From positions 5,394,001 through 5,458,000 of the forward strand of contig CM065309.1 in assembly GCA_033032175.1 (NCBI GenBank): a stretch of 64,000 nucleotides of DNA, in the 5' to 3' direction. A program made the translations under genes and the position numbers. Below the pieces are notes generated by a model. The model was not told the origin of the DNA, ran no database searches, and was given only the letters and a program-made list of their open reading frames with translations. Numbering within the stretch: the stretch's first letter is position 1; the number at the start of each line of letters is the position of its first letter. Shown here piece by piece: positions 1 through 11,659 of the stretch. This DNA comes from Saturnia japonica (Eukaryota; Arthropoda; Insecta; Lepidoptera; Saturniidae).

Positions 1-434
1 GGTCTATATTAAAGATACGACCTATGAGGTTTTTTGTTTAGCCGCGGCAAGATTTCATATTGAGAAACAAACTCGACGATATTTAAGTATGTTACTACCA
101 GCTTCATAATAACACGAATGAACTGCTTAGACTTTTCCCAAGACCAGATATACTACAATAGCGTTGCAAATAAATGAGCAATCAGCAAATTATTTTTGGG
201 TAAATTTAGAACAGACTAAACTCGAACACCTGAAACAGATAACCTCAGGTAAGAGCATAGAATTATGAACTCGGCGTGTTAGAGTATAGAACCAGAACAA
301 CGGTCTCGCCTGTCTTACCACTTATACATGAATTTTTCATGTATGTCTTCCCCGACGCCTGTACCTACGCTCAGTCTGTTCACACGTTTCGTTCAGTGCT
401 TATCTCTGTTAAAATAATACTTTTACGAATCAAA
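1..434. other. Upstream flank of the THAP9-like gene, no gene seen
   Basis: AT-rich sequence without a convincing reading frame. It should hold the promoter and 5' UTR of the gene that starts at 435. I could not place a TATA box, an initiator or a transposon end with confidence. Confidence 0.5.
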
Positions 435-3400
435 ATGTCTAATTGTGCAGTGAAAACTTGTAAAAACCATTATAGAAAGAAAAACCTGAAATCCAGTGGT
501 ATCTCTTTTCATGTGTAAGTACTGATGGACTATTATTTTACGTCAAAATAATTATTAATTACATGACACGCCGCCATGACAGTTGAGTTTACTCAAGACG
601 CTGTAGTGTTGTGCCTACTCTTGATAGTATCGAGTGACTATTACCGCATTTTATGAATATAGAATAGGTCCTACTTTATTTAATGAATATTGTTTCTTTT
701 AACTATGATTTTAAATATAATTTCTTTCTAAATATTCATTAATAAAGAATATTAATTTGTCCTATCACAATATTTAGTACCTAATATAATGTTTTCGATA
801 TTGTAATGATAATGTATGATATTTAAGTTATTTGAATTAGTATGAATATAATTTATTTACTTATATATTTTTAGAAATTTACTCAGTGAGAATTTTCTGA
901 TCTTACAGCTTTCCTAAAGACCCAAAGACAAAAGAGAAATGGATAGATGTAGTTCGTAAAGATGGATGGTTTCCAGGGCCTCGAACTACAATATGTTCTC
1001 AGCATTTTGAGGAATCATGTTTTGATTTGAGCAAGAAAAGGCGATATTTATTACCAAATGCAGTACCTACGTTAAAACTTGATGTGAGAAATTTTATAAA
1101 AATATTCTATAATTTATATTGTCATTAATTGTTCATGGTTAGAGTCACTATAAAATTATACCTACTTTAATTTTCATTGTATTTATTTTAGACTGAGGAA
1201 ACTGTACAAGAAAATGGAAATGAAATGGACGTTGAAGTCACTGCTAGTTTTGTACCGGATATGCATATTGATTCTCCTCGCAAAAAAAAACTAAAATCAC
1301 GTATAAAATGTCTGGAACGTATATCGCATCAACGTTTATTAAAAATAAAACACCTACAGTGCCATCAAAGGCGTTTGAAGCGTAAATTATTTCGCATGGA
1401 GGATTTACTTCAAGACTTGAAAAAGAAAGATTTAATAAACAAAACCGATGTCGATGTATTAAGCGGAATCAATATCACAAGTGCTGAAATAATGAAGAGA
1501 CAGTTTATTAAAAGTAAAAATCTTCCCAATGAAAAGAAATACTCGGAAAATCTTAGGTCTTTCGCTTTAACTTTACATTACTTGTCACCAAGGGCATACA
1601 ATTATGTGCGACGAACATTTCAGTCTTGTCTTCCACACAACAGTACAATTTCTAGATGGTATCAAAATATTGACGGTAATCCAGGTTTCACAATAGAATC
1701 TTTAAATGCGCTAAAAAACAAAGTTAAGTTGAGCAATTATCCTATTCTTTGTTCGTTAGTGTTAGACGAAATGGCGATACGAAAATCTGTTGAGTGGGAC
1801 GGAAACAACTTTCACGGTTATGTTAGTTTAAATGGTGATGTAGAAGGTGATTACAAAGAAGAAGCCAAAGATGCGTTAGTGTTTCTAATAGTTTGTATTA
1901 ATTCTAACTGGAAAATACCAGTAGGGTACTTTTTAGTGAATGGCGTTAGCGGAGAGCAGAGGGCCAATTTAGTTTGTCAATGTTTAAGTTCTCTAAAAGA
2001 AACTGGTGTGCAAGTAATCTCAATTACATTTGATGCTTGTCCTTCAAATTTAAATATGGCTAAATCACTCGGATGTGATTTGTCTGCTAACAAAATGAAA
2101 TCATCATTTATAGATCCAGCAACTAATCGAGAGATCGCAATACTTGTGGATGCTTGCCATGCGTTGAAATTAGTTCGTAATTGTTTTCAGGCTAAGTCTG
2201 TTTTATACGACATTGATGATTTGCCTATAAAATGGAGTTATTTGGAATTATTAGAAAAAGTGCAAAAAGACGAAGGTTTTGTATTAGCTAACAAATTAAA
2301 AGCAAAACATTTAAGTTTTCATAATAACGTAATGAAAGTTAAATTAGCGTCACAATTACTCAGTAGAAGTGTCTCTACGGCGTTAGATTTTTGTGCAAAC
2401 CGTCTCAATATTCCTGAATTTAGTGGTGTCGATAGTACGTGTAATTTTCTAAACGTGATAAATGATTTGTTTGACTTGTTGAATTCTAGAAACTTATTGC
2501 AAATAGGTTATAAAAAGCCATTATCAGCTGAAAATGCTCATGAATTTTTAAATTTTATGAAATTTGCTGAAAAATACCTCATAAATTTATATACAATTGA
2601 AGAAAAATTTGATAGACGAAGAAACGAGGAAATTATGATTCGTGTACAATTAGTTTCTAGTCAACGTAAAAGTGGATTTATAGGTTTCTTGGTCTGTATT
2701 CGTAGCTTAATTTTTTTGTATCAAAAATATATAGTAAATGAAAATATGCTGGCATATATACCAACTTATAAATTAAATCAAGACCATATTGAAATGTTTT
2801 TTTCAAATATACGTTCGAAGGGTGGTTTTAATAACAATCCCACAGCATTGCAGTTTCGCGCAGCTTATAGAAAAATGCTAGTACGATCTCAACTATTTGA
2901 TCATGAAAATGGGAATTGTATACCGTTGGAGGAGATAAATATATTAACTTGTTCTTCTGCGATTACTAAATTAAATAAGACGAACCTAAAATCGCGTTTA
3001 AGAAATATTACTGAGGATGAGTCTCAATCTTTTGAGCAGGATTTACCAGATACGTTTGATTGTTCTGAGTTTTCGAAAGCAGTCGTAAGTTATATTTCGG
3101 GATTCGTAGTTAAAAAAATTATGAAAAGCTTATCTTGTGAACTTTGTGTAACTGCTTGTATAGCTACTTCTGAATCTTTAGATGAAAGGAGTGACTTATC
3201 ATTCATTAAACATAGAGATTTAGGTGGATTAACCTATCCCTCTCCAGACATCGTATTAGTGTGCTCAAAAACGGAACAACTCCTACGTACCTATATCGTA
3301 GGGGAGCAAATCAGCAGCTCATTTAAAAAAAATGAATTCGTTGTTTCGTTAATGAGGTATTTTGTTGGTGTTGATGTGTTCATGTCTTTACACGAACATC

Positions 3401-3564
3401 AATTTGATCAATATCCTTTAGATAACCATTTAAATTGTCTGATTAAAGCCGTCATTGAAATATATTTAAATATAAGATTATATTATATTGTTAAAAGTAG
3501 GAAAAATAAAGTAAATTCAAAGAGACAGATTTACAATAAGTTAATTTTATTCGAAGGTTCTTGA
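435..3564 (+). CDS. THAP-domain P-element-type transposase (THAP9-like), three exons
   Basis: Exons 435-514, 909-1083 and 1192-3564, with GTAAGT and GTGAGA donors and AG acceptors; phases fit and give 875 aa, close to human THAP9 (about 900 aa). Residues 1-85 form a C2CH THAP zinc finger (C4, C9, C56, H59; W38; NAVPTL box at 77-82), the family's DNA-binding module. A basic, leucine-rich, probably coiled-coil stretch follows at about 113-165. The rest is a P-element-like RNase H-fold transposase. Likely catalytic acids are D277 (LVLDEMAI), D366 (SITFDACPSN) and E619 (QDHIEMFF), all at THAP9-like positions. The start is the first ATG of the THAP finger (CAAAATG). The long exon 3 has no stop or frameshift. 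THAP9 is a nuclear DNA-cutting enzyme related to Drosophila P transposase. I cannot tell whether this copy is a domesticated gene or a live transposon: no terminal inverted repeats were found. Confidence 0.94.
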
Positions 3565-3638
3565 AAAAAATTTCAACTTTTTGTTATTATATATATTATG
3601 TATTTAGTGATTAAGAGAATTATGTTATCATTATTATA

Positions 3639-3656
3639 ATAAACAAGTAAAATAAA
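3639..3656 (+). terminator. Polyadenylation signals of the THAP9-like gene
   Basis: Two AATAAA hexamers (3639-3644 and 3651-3656) lie 75-90 bases after the stop codon, a normal distance for an insect 3' end. Confidence 0.7.
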
Positions 3657-3664
3657 CATTTGTC

Positions 3665-5528
3665 GAAGTTATTTTTAATACCAACGAATATATCGATACA
3701 ATGTCCGTACCGGCGGACAACGCACATCACTTTAGAGATAAGGGACAAACCACGCTCTACCCCGTGCCCTTCCTTACACCCGCGTAAATGAATCGCATTG
3801 TTTCGATACTTTTAACAAGTTTTGCACTCTCTAGGTACAGTGAGCGGACTTTATTACTCTATGGGTAAGAGAGATATTACATCATTCAGACAAAGCAAGA
3901 CGATATTACATACCATTGTTTACCGAATGGGTTTTGTAAGTACAAGTGATAAAGTGTTAAAGCACGTAATTGATGTATTTCCATACGAAATTTTGATGTA
4001 GGTATCCATATCCGGCGGAACGAAATCTCACGTTCTCTACATCAACGTAGTTAAGCAAGTTTCTTCACAACTTTTGATTTTAAACTTACTTAAAACAACA
4101 ACTAGCTTCGCGCCACGGTTTCACCCGTGTTAAATTTATTTACATCGCGCCGCACCGCGCCTTCAACACAGCAATGTAGCGTTGTTCTCACTTCCCGTAC
4201 TTGATTACAGCTTTCCAGACTGCTTGACTTTCATGGTTACTGTTTCGCTCTTTAAAGTCATAGCGTGAAGTTAGCGTATATTTTATCGTTCCTTAATAAA
4301 TAGTGTATAAAATGCAAAAAGAATTTTCCAAATCTGACTGGTAGTTCCAGAGAATAGTGCGTTCAAACAAACAAACAAAAATAGGTTTAGTATAGACTAG
4401 CGACCCGCTTAACTTCGCACGGATACAATTTAAAAAGTGGTGTATTTTATGTTTAGGCAACAAAATACATATATACATACATAAGTGATTATAGTGATAA
4501 TAAGCAGCGACTTCATGAAGAGGCCCTATTAGATGGTTTTCAACATTTCATTCATACGCTTTCGCGCATTCCCAGAGTTTCTCTAAACAAATATTTGGTA
4601 TTATGTAAAAACGTTAGCAAGGAGAAAGTGTATAAAGCGGTCAACCGAGTGCGTGGTAAGTACAAAAGTACGCAGGGCGCGTTCCACTTGCAGCCTAATT
4701 CAATTAAAAGCAATCGGCTCTGATGACGCGGTACTCTGCGCCATGGAACCATGAAATACCTTATTAATACGAAGAGTTGATACTTTCTTATGGTCATAAA
4801 ATTATTAAATGCTTCAAATTCTTGTAGCCAGATTCTTAGCATAAGGTTAATTAACAATTTATTGAAGTTGTTAGGAGTAAGTTATTATTTACAAAGTGCA
4901 TAAGTAATTATCACTCGTAATTAGAAAAAAAAAACAGAATATTCTTTGGTTGAAATAGTGTCACAAGTACTAGATTACAATACATACAGTCATAGCCAAA
5001 GACCCTTCCGGTGTCAGTCAGAGCGTAAACCTCGCGGTATCAAATGCAATGCGATACGAAGAAGCACAGAAAGCCCCTTAGCGTATAAAAACTGGTTGTA
5101 AGTAGTTTAACAACGTTTACGCGAGAGGGAGTCGTGAAAGTTTTAACTAACCTTAGAAAACTAAATATGGCATTTCTCACCGACATAAAACTATCATATT
5201 TATATAAAACAAATATTTGCTTGTCTTTATTGGTCATAGTCAAATCATTTACATACTACTCTTTCACATCTATACTAATAAAAATTGTATTAATGTACAT
5301 ACATACATACATTACTGTATATGTTACAGACTCATTTCAAATCTCAGACATAATTAAAATTTGGGGATCTATACAATTAATAAAATTGAAGCGTCTGTTT
5401 GTAATGTCAAAATAACAACTTTTTACTAAATGCATATTAAAGTACATATATACATTCTGTATTCTGCAGTCCACGCGAGCGCAGCCAAGTTACAACCAGT
5501 ATGTAATAAAAGCTAGTAGTAGTTAATG
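3665..5528. other. Intergenic, repeats only
   Basis: No gene seen. It includes the repeat copy at 4101-4400 and a short fragment at about 5367-5460 of the family that is fuller at 39880-40392. Short open frames here lack motifs and splice context. Confidence 0.5.
4101..4400 (+). repeat. Interspersed repeat, head ACTAGCTTCGCGCCACGG
   Basis: The head ACTAGCTTCGCGCCACGG followed by TTTCACCCGTG, and the tail GTTCAAACAAACAAAC followed by TAGTATAGAC, match the copies at 32690-33268 (-), 33860-34136 and 47659-48372. The middle is shortened. This type of short non-coding repeat is very common in Lepidoptera; its class (non-LTR-derived or Helitron-like) is not decided by what is visible. Confidence 0.6.
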
Positions 5529-6155
5529 GTCCGGGAGCTACGGGACCTTTATCATGAGTAGCAATATACATACATAGTAGGACATGATTTTGTTAATAGT
5601 TTATATATTGCTTAATGATAAACCGAGCGTCAGACCGCGCGACCTCACTTAGTTATGAGTGTAGAGGAGGCTGACGAAGATGTAAAAGTAAAAAATATTA
5701 TCGAAATTGTAGCAGTATACATGCTACAAATTATCACAACTAGACGGACTTTTAGGCATTATCATGCAGTTTGACGATCTTTTTCTTGTTATATTAATCA
5801 TAAATAATAAACACTATCAATTTCAGATTGTATACTACTACTTTATTTTTATAATTTTCCGACGACTACTTACTTATACATAACTGACGACGATTTTATC
5901 AGCATATTGAGATCGGACGGTTATTTTTCTTAAATTAACAATATAAATAAGTAATGTGATGATTTGTAGCATGTTGTAATACTGATACAATCTTTAATTA
6001 TTTTTTTCACAATTTCGTCTAGAGTCCTACTCCACAACTAAGGACCTCCCAAGGGTCTGACGGTCAGTTCCTTTATTAGCAGTATGAAAACTACTTATGG
6101 TAAAAAATTTATGGTGTATACTTCCATGAGGCAAAAATGCTCGTAGCTCCCGGAC
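5529..6155. mobile_element. MITE-like element with inverted ends GTCCGGGAGCTACG
   Basis: GTCCGGGAGCTACG at 5529 recurs as its reverse complement ending at 6155. Similarity continues imperfectly about 40 bases inward (both ends reach a GNANTATAC-like block). The 627-bp interior is non-coding. No clean target-site duplication is visible. Most likely a non-autonomous DNA transposon, superfamily unknown. Confidence 0.6.
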
Positions 6156-6966
6156 TATAAAGGGAATAGAATATTTTCAATACGGAATTTGCTAAAAGAA
6201 ACCGATATTTTCACAAGTATAAATTTGAAAAACCCCCAATTTCGGAAAAGTAATAATTTAGTTAGTTATTTACATATAATGCCTAATTTCTCAAAGGTAA
6301 CTAACTAACTCAGTGGATATCGGATTATTATGGAATCCTCGCTACTGAAACTTACTAAGATTTTTGTACGTCGCTGTTAGCTCAGTGAGTTTCCGCCGCA
6401 AGCAGTTTTATGGGTCTATACAGCGCGGCACTGCGCTCTGATGAAACTGCCTTAAGAAAGTATAAAGACGCAATCACTGAGAGAATAGTACACTCTTTAC
6501 TACAGAGAAACTGAGGACGAGTCGAGCATTGGTGGCGCCTTAATAGAGTATTTAAAAATTCAGGACGGCGACTACATTTCCGAGCTTCTGACCTACTATA
6601 AACATTTAGCGTCTCTTTTAATGTTTACTACTTGAAAATAATATGTTGATTTCTTCATTGAGAGATGTAAAACCAAAGTAAAATATAATATAGCGTTTAA
6701 CTCACTTCAGGCACTTTTCCTGTATGGTCTGCTACCACAGAATCAATTATAGTTTAGGTCTATAACATGTTATCTGAAACAAAAAGAAGATAAATTTACA
6801 CATACAAATATGTCAAACTTAAATGCATAATCCCGCAACACCAACCGACTTCAATGGTTGTATTTGTCAAGTATGTATAGTTCTCACCTATGCTAGCTTA
6901 ACATAGCTACTTAACATTAGATCCTGTATTACCTGATTAATTTGTTACATCGATACCTTATTATTC
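6156..6966. other. Intergenic, nothing recognised
   Basis: AT-rich DNA with no supported coding, RNA or repeat feature. Confidence 0.4.
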
Positions 6967-7476
6967 TACTGGCTGGTACCCGCGACTTCGTCTGCGTATT
7001 ATTGGATATACACAGATAGATCTCGGAACACGACAAACCAAAAGAAAATCATGGATGGGTTGTCACTATGTGTATGTTGGAGGCGATCCCTATCATCCCG
7101 CTATATTACTGTATATGCAACGGCTGATTTCGGAACACGACAAAGCAAAAGAAAATCATTCAGGGGTTTATCACTATTTGTATGGTATTGTTATATGCCC
7201 ATATGAATCCAACACATTAACCGCCCCAATAAAATTTACAACAGTACAAATAACAAACATGCAAACTTACATTCATTATATTTGTGGGATAACACTGGTT
7301 AACTTATGACTTTTACCGGGATAAAAATTACCCTATGTGTTATTTCAGGTTATAGAATATCTGTATGCTAAATTTCATTCAAATCCGTTCAGCCGTTTTC
7401 GCGTGATTGAGTAACAAACATCCAAACATCTAAACATCCAAACATACACACTTTTACATTTATTATATTAGTAGGA
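6967..7476 (+). repeat. Lepidopteran interspersed repeat with internal duplication
   Basis: It starts with CTGGTACCCGCGACTTCG and ends with an AATCCGTTCAGCCGTTTTCG block, AACATCCAAACATC repeats and TATTAGTAGGAT, the usual build of a very common lepidopteran repeat. About 60 bases are duplicated inside: the CGGAACACGACAAA block occurs at about 7023 and again at about 7131, each followed by AAAGAAAATCAT. The open frame across it is fortuitous. Confidence 0.65.
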
Positions 7477-7784
7477 TGCTTCTTTAGTAAACACAAAAAA
7501 AGCTAGTGCCGTGATAGAGCCTTTGCACACGACGTTTTTCAAACGAGCTAACGACGCGCGTTTTTGTCAAGTGCGTTCTCTGCTCGTATGCCTTTGCACA
7601 CGATCCTGGCGTTTGAAGCCCGTTTCATTTGCGTTTGTATCGATACAAACGTGCAGATAGATCGTGCAGATGCGTTGCTGCCTAATGAGTTGTTCCAGAC
7701 ACTATAATGCAATTTGAGTCGTATTTTGAAGGTGGTATGGAAGCTGCAGCATCAAACTTGTACTATGAAACGGTAATCATTGAA

Positions 7785-8105
7785 GGATATTTACTGTCGA
7801 GGTGGTGCCATCGACATTCTGACCGTCAAGATGAGAGATGGTGATATTTGAGATCATGATATTCAAGATGGTGACCTTCAAGACCATGACAGTCGAGATG
7901 AGATGATGATAACTGTTAATATAATGACAGTTGAGATCGTCATAATCGAAATGTTGGCCGTCAAGACCGTGGCAGTTGACAACCGTTACAGTCAAGATTG
8001 TGACAGTTGAGTTGGTGACAATAAAGATGTTGACTTTCGATAATTCGATATGTTAGAGACGAGATAGTGAACGTCGAAATGGTAACCGTCAACATCTATT
8101 TGTCG
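7785..8105. repeat. Degenerate 15-bp minisatellite
   Basis: Roughly 18-20 units of about 15 bases resembling TGACAGTCAAGATGG, for example near 7835, 7870, 7955 and 8000, with occasional 18-base units. Units are diverged but in register. Several frames stay open because of the repeat; I do not call a protein. Confidence 0.7.
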
Positions 8106-8115
8106 GCGGTTATCC

Positions 8116-8336
8116 TTTTGACGTGACAACGTCTTATAAATTGGTTTGCCGGGTGACACTTCAAGAAACTGCGTTACGCTCCGCTCACGTTATGCGCTCA
8201 CAATGAGAGCGAGTGAGAGGCACGCGTCCCTTCCACTCGGGCATGGTTAGCCCGCCTAAGAGCGAGAGAGACAGACATAAAGTAGTTGTCACGTAAAACT
8301 TTCGCCCGTATACCGACTTTACAGGCAACCAATTTT
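8116..8336. repeat. 221-bp GC-rich block, copy 1
   Basis: Starts TTTTGACGTGACAACG and ends GGCAACCAATTTTTT. It matches 16831-17053 almost perfectly; the one internal difference I see is AAAGTAGTTG here versus AAAGTCGTTG there. TTTTGACGTGACAACG pairs with CGTTGTCACGTAAAA near the other end, and TTGGTTTGCC with GGCAACCAA, so the block has nested inverted repeats. It has no open frame of note and lies inside the larger element 7516-8477. Confidence 0.85.
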
Positions 8337-8477
8337 TTTTTTCTTTAAGATATGTAATATGTATGGAGAAATATTATTCAAAAAAGAACTACCTACAATT
8401 TCAACTTCGTTCCACTGGACGCTAAACAAAAACGCGCGTCGTCAGCTCGTTTGAAAAACGTCACTTGCAAAGGCTCT

Positions 8478-10375
8478 CAAGTGTATATATAATTTTTCGT
8501 AATTAATTTAAAGCATAAAAGTAAAAATATGACTTCAGATTTACGTATTATTACGTAGTATTGAAGTGAAGATGTTAAAGAAAATGATAACACTCCAAGC
8601 CTAAAAATGGAGTGACTCTTAAGTGCGACTTACTAGAATTCGTCGATAGATATCTGGTGACAAATTACCAACCTGTGGGTGGCAGGCAGCCTGTCAGACG
8701 TGCATTAGAAAATGCTCTACTACCATGCTATAGTCTCCGCGATCGTGTTGGTTTTGTTATTTTGAATAAAATAATTTCTTTCCTGGTTTGTTAGAAATGT
8801 CCAGTAAAATCAAAGAGAAAAAAAACAAGTTGTGTTGCCACTTAAAGTTGAAATTCTTGATCGTATTAATGCCACAGCTGAATAGTGAATACCAATGAAA
8901 AGTAAAAGGCCTTTTTTTTATAAACTCCAAAACAAGAAGAAAAAAGCTAAACTTTGCATAATCTAGATAATAAGACAACTATGTTGTATTTCTCAATAAA
9001 TTGCTTTTATTTTTATTTTTTCTCCCTTAGAACGCATCGTCTATATAATATACATATACAAATTCCGGTTTCGGTTTTCACGGAATAATTATGGAACTTA
9101 TCCCCCGCTAATAAGGAAGTTTTACTGTTATACGAAGAAAATACCATAACAACTTACTCAAGGTCGTCCTATGCAAGATTTATAATAAGATTGCTTTCAT
9201 ACGTTATAATAAATATTTAACAGTACTTAGATAATTTACGTAGTAGGTTGTATGTTATGATAATTATGCCCAGAGTATTCTCAGTTTTCTGCCTATTACT
9301 AATAAATATGCGTATTATTAATAGTTACCATAATTTTAACAGTCAATTGTAAAAAATTATCGAAAATTGGTGTACATATTTGCTATTATAGTCTTTGAGA
9401 TCATTGTATCAACTAAACGCACTGAGTCAACCGGAGTCAATTCGCGACTTGCATATTCTGACTCATTGAGGCAACGACCGGGTGGTACCAAATTAATCAT
9501 AATAATCTAACCAGATAAAACTTAATTCAATAGTCCAGAATGAGCGACGGCCCTGCAATGGTTGCCTCTTCAGTTTCCTTCCTATTTTATTTGTACACAG
9601 TAAAATTATCAACGAATACCGTAGTTTTATCAAAATGACTAAAATAATAATAGATATGAAACGCCATTTAGGACAACGCATATTATTACTATTAATATTT
9701 TATTTTAGGCTTTATTTTCATAAAGCAAAGGTGTCTTGAACAATCGACAATTACTTCACGTTTATACGACCCTAATTAGTATGTAGGGCACGTGAACATT
9801 GTATAGGCAATATGTGTCGATACATGAGAATGGCAAATGTACCTAAGGAGAATGACGACAGCACAGGTCATGATTGTGATTCAAAATACCATCCTTATGT
9901 TCAGATTACTATGACAACCATGGTCGAAGTTAAATTCCAATAAGCTATTTGACAGTGCGAAAACAATATCATATTTATAGATATCCGCACAGATTATAAG
10001 GTTTAAAAGCATTTTATATTAATATATCTCAAAAATAATGAACTATTTATCCAAAAAATCCAGAAGAAAAATATCATTTTTTTTAACTACACGTGATCGA
10101 ATTAATTGTCGTTCCTTTGCGTCCCATGCTGCTTTGCGATCTATAACTATTATTCAAATAAAATTCATTAAGTGATAAATGCATTATAGCATATAATATT
10201 GGTCAATGACTGCAATATAATATTTGATTATTAATTGAATATTTGATTTGATATGAACTAAAATACACTTTAACTCGTTACAGAAAAATAAATTTGATAC
10301 TATACTTAGATGTATTGGATATAATGCATTGATAAATTAAACAGGTGATAAATTATGAGTGGGACATTTTTTTTT
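8478..10375. other. Intergenic, nothing recognised
   Basis: AT-rich. Short open frames (for example around 8612-8794 and 9493-9681) show no domain, splice or codon signal and are not called. Confidence 0.4.
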
Positions 10376-10545
10376 TTTACAACTAAAGGGGCAAACAAAC
10401 GGCCCGCCTGATAGTAATCGGCTACTGTAGCGCGTTGCCGACCTTGAACCGCCTACCCCAAGAAGTTGAACACAACACGAGGTCACTTGGCTGCGATCTT
10501 CTGCAGGGTGCAGGTATTCCACCAGTCGGACTTCCCCAAATGGAG
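10376..10545 (+). repeat. Lepidopteran dispersed repeat fragment (GGGGCAAACAAACGGC type)
   Basis: GGCAAACAAACGGCCCGCCT, then GATAGTAATCGGCTACTG and GCGTTGCCGACCTTG, is a diverged copy of the widespread lepidopteran repeat that is also seen reversed at about 21400-21640. Confidence 0.55.
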
Positions 10546-10913
10546 AGAAAACTCACATGTTACATGGAATCCACACCATATTAGCGAATGATATTGTTAA
10601 CGAACATCTTACCCTAGATTATGTCACGTCGCGTCATTATTGTCTATCGTTCGCTCTTTGCGACAATTCAATTCTGGTAACACAGGTTTCCAATCACATG
10701 TCCTTCTTTCAACGTCTTCAAAGAAAAAAATGGCTCAACCACAATTTTTATTTCACTTGTTGGTGTATGGACGGACAGACACCAAATCCAAGGTCCTTTT
10801 TCGTTTGCTCTTTATTTTTATGTATAGCTTTTCCCTCTATGTTATTAACAAACGTGTGACGTCACGGTGATATCGTTTTAGCGCTTTATTCAAACAGTGA
10901 AGTTTTATTTGCT

Positions 10914-11587
10914 ACTAGTTGTGCCCGTGGCTTCGCTCACGTGGACTACAGAATGCCCGCGCGAATCTTATTCCCCCGCTCCCGGCTATTTTAAATACAA
11001 ATGCTTATTGTGATTGTTCCTTAGAAGATAGTATATATTCTCCCGGACTTTTTTGTAGGTCTTTTTAATGCCTATAATTATGTAGTACATTAATTTGCTA
11101 TATCTCTTATTGTTTACTCAGCATAAGCCATTTAAGTGCCCGAATTGATTTTACCATGACCAGTTTTGAATAAAATCAGATTGAGTATTCAAACATGTGT
11201 CAAAATAAAATGTAATTTAAATCAAAAGCACTAAAGAGTATTGATATCAACTTCAAAGCAAATCACCGCCAAAATAACTTTAGCCATTTTAACCCCTTTA
11301 GAGGATGAAATTCAATAAAATACGAAACACTTCTTCCATTAATTCTGTTAAAAAAGTTTTATGGAAAATTTGAAGTAGATTGGACCTAGGAATCACATTG
11401 TACCATACAAACTTTGCCCCCTTTTTCACCCCCTTAGGGGTGGAATTTCGAAAAATTATTTCTTATCGGATGCCTACTTCATACAAAGAATACACCCTCC
11501 AAGTTTCAGGTCTCTATGCTCAGCGGTTTAGGCTGTGCGTTGATCCGTCGGTCATTCAGGACAAAGCATTTTATATGTATAGATTAT
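10914..11587 (+). repeat. Interspersed repeat, head ACTAGTTGTGCCCGTGGC
   Basis: The head ACTAGTTGTGCCCGTGGC and about 240 following bases match the reverse complement of 40150-40392. The second half has the common lepidopteran tail (TTTTCACCCCCTTAGGGG, GGATGCCTACTTCATAC, GGCTGTGCGTTGATCCGTCG) and ends with TATGTATAGATT. Non-coding. Confidence 0.65.
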
Positions 11588-11659
11588 CTGAAGAAATACC
11601 ACAAAATAAATAAAAATAATGACTTTTTGTAAGAAAAATTTGATGATCAAGGCATAGAA

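Larger units (their letters stand above)
7516..8477. mobile_element. Compound non-autonomous DNA element with 52-bp inverted repeats
   Basis: Left end 7516-7567 and right end 8426-8477 are inverted copies with about four mismatches in 52 bases, starting AGAGCCTTTGCA. The GCCTTTGCACACGA motif is repeated once more just inside the left end (about 7591). The 962-bp body has no transposase. It carries a degenerate 15-bp minisatellite and a 221-bp GC-rich block, listed separately. The flanks (CTAGTGCC and CAAGTGTA) are at best a decayed 8-bp duplication, so the superfamily is open. Confidence 0.8.

Noticed and set aside
7785..8105. Regular repeats that could be taken for a CRISPR-like array or a repeat protein
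   Set aside because: Units are contiguous, degenerate and without unique spacers, in a eukaryotic transposon; open frames follow from the 15-base period.
10557..10870. Open frame of about 100 codons on the plus strand
   Set aside because: Two overlapping frames of similar length, no recognisable motif, next to a dispersed repeat; likely chance.
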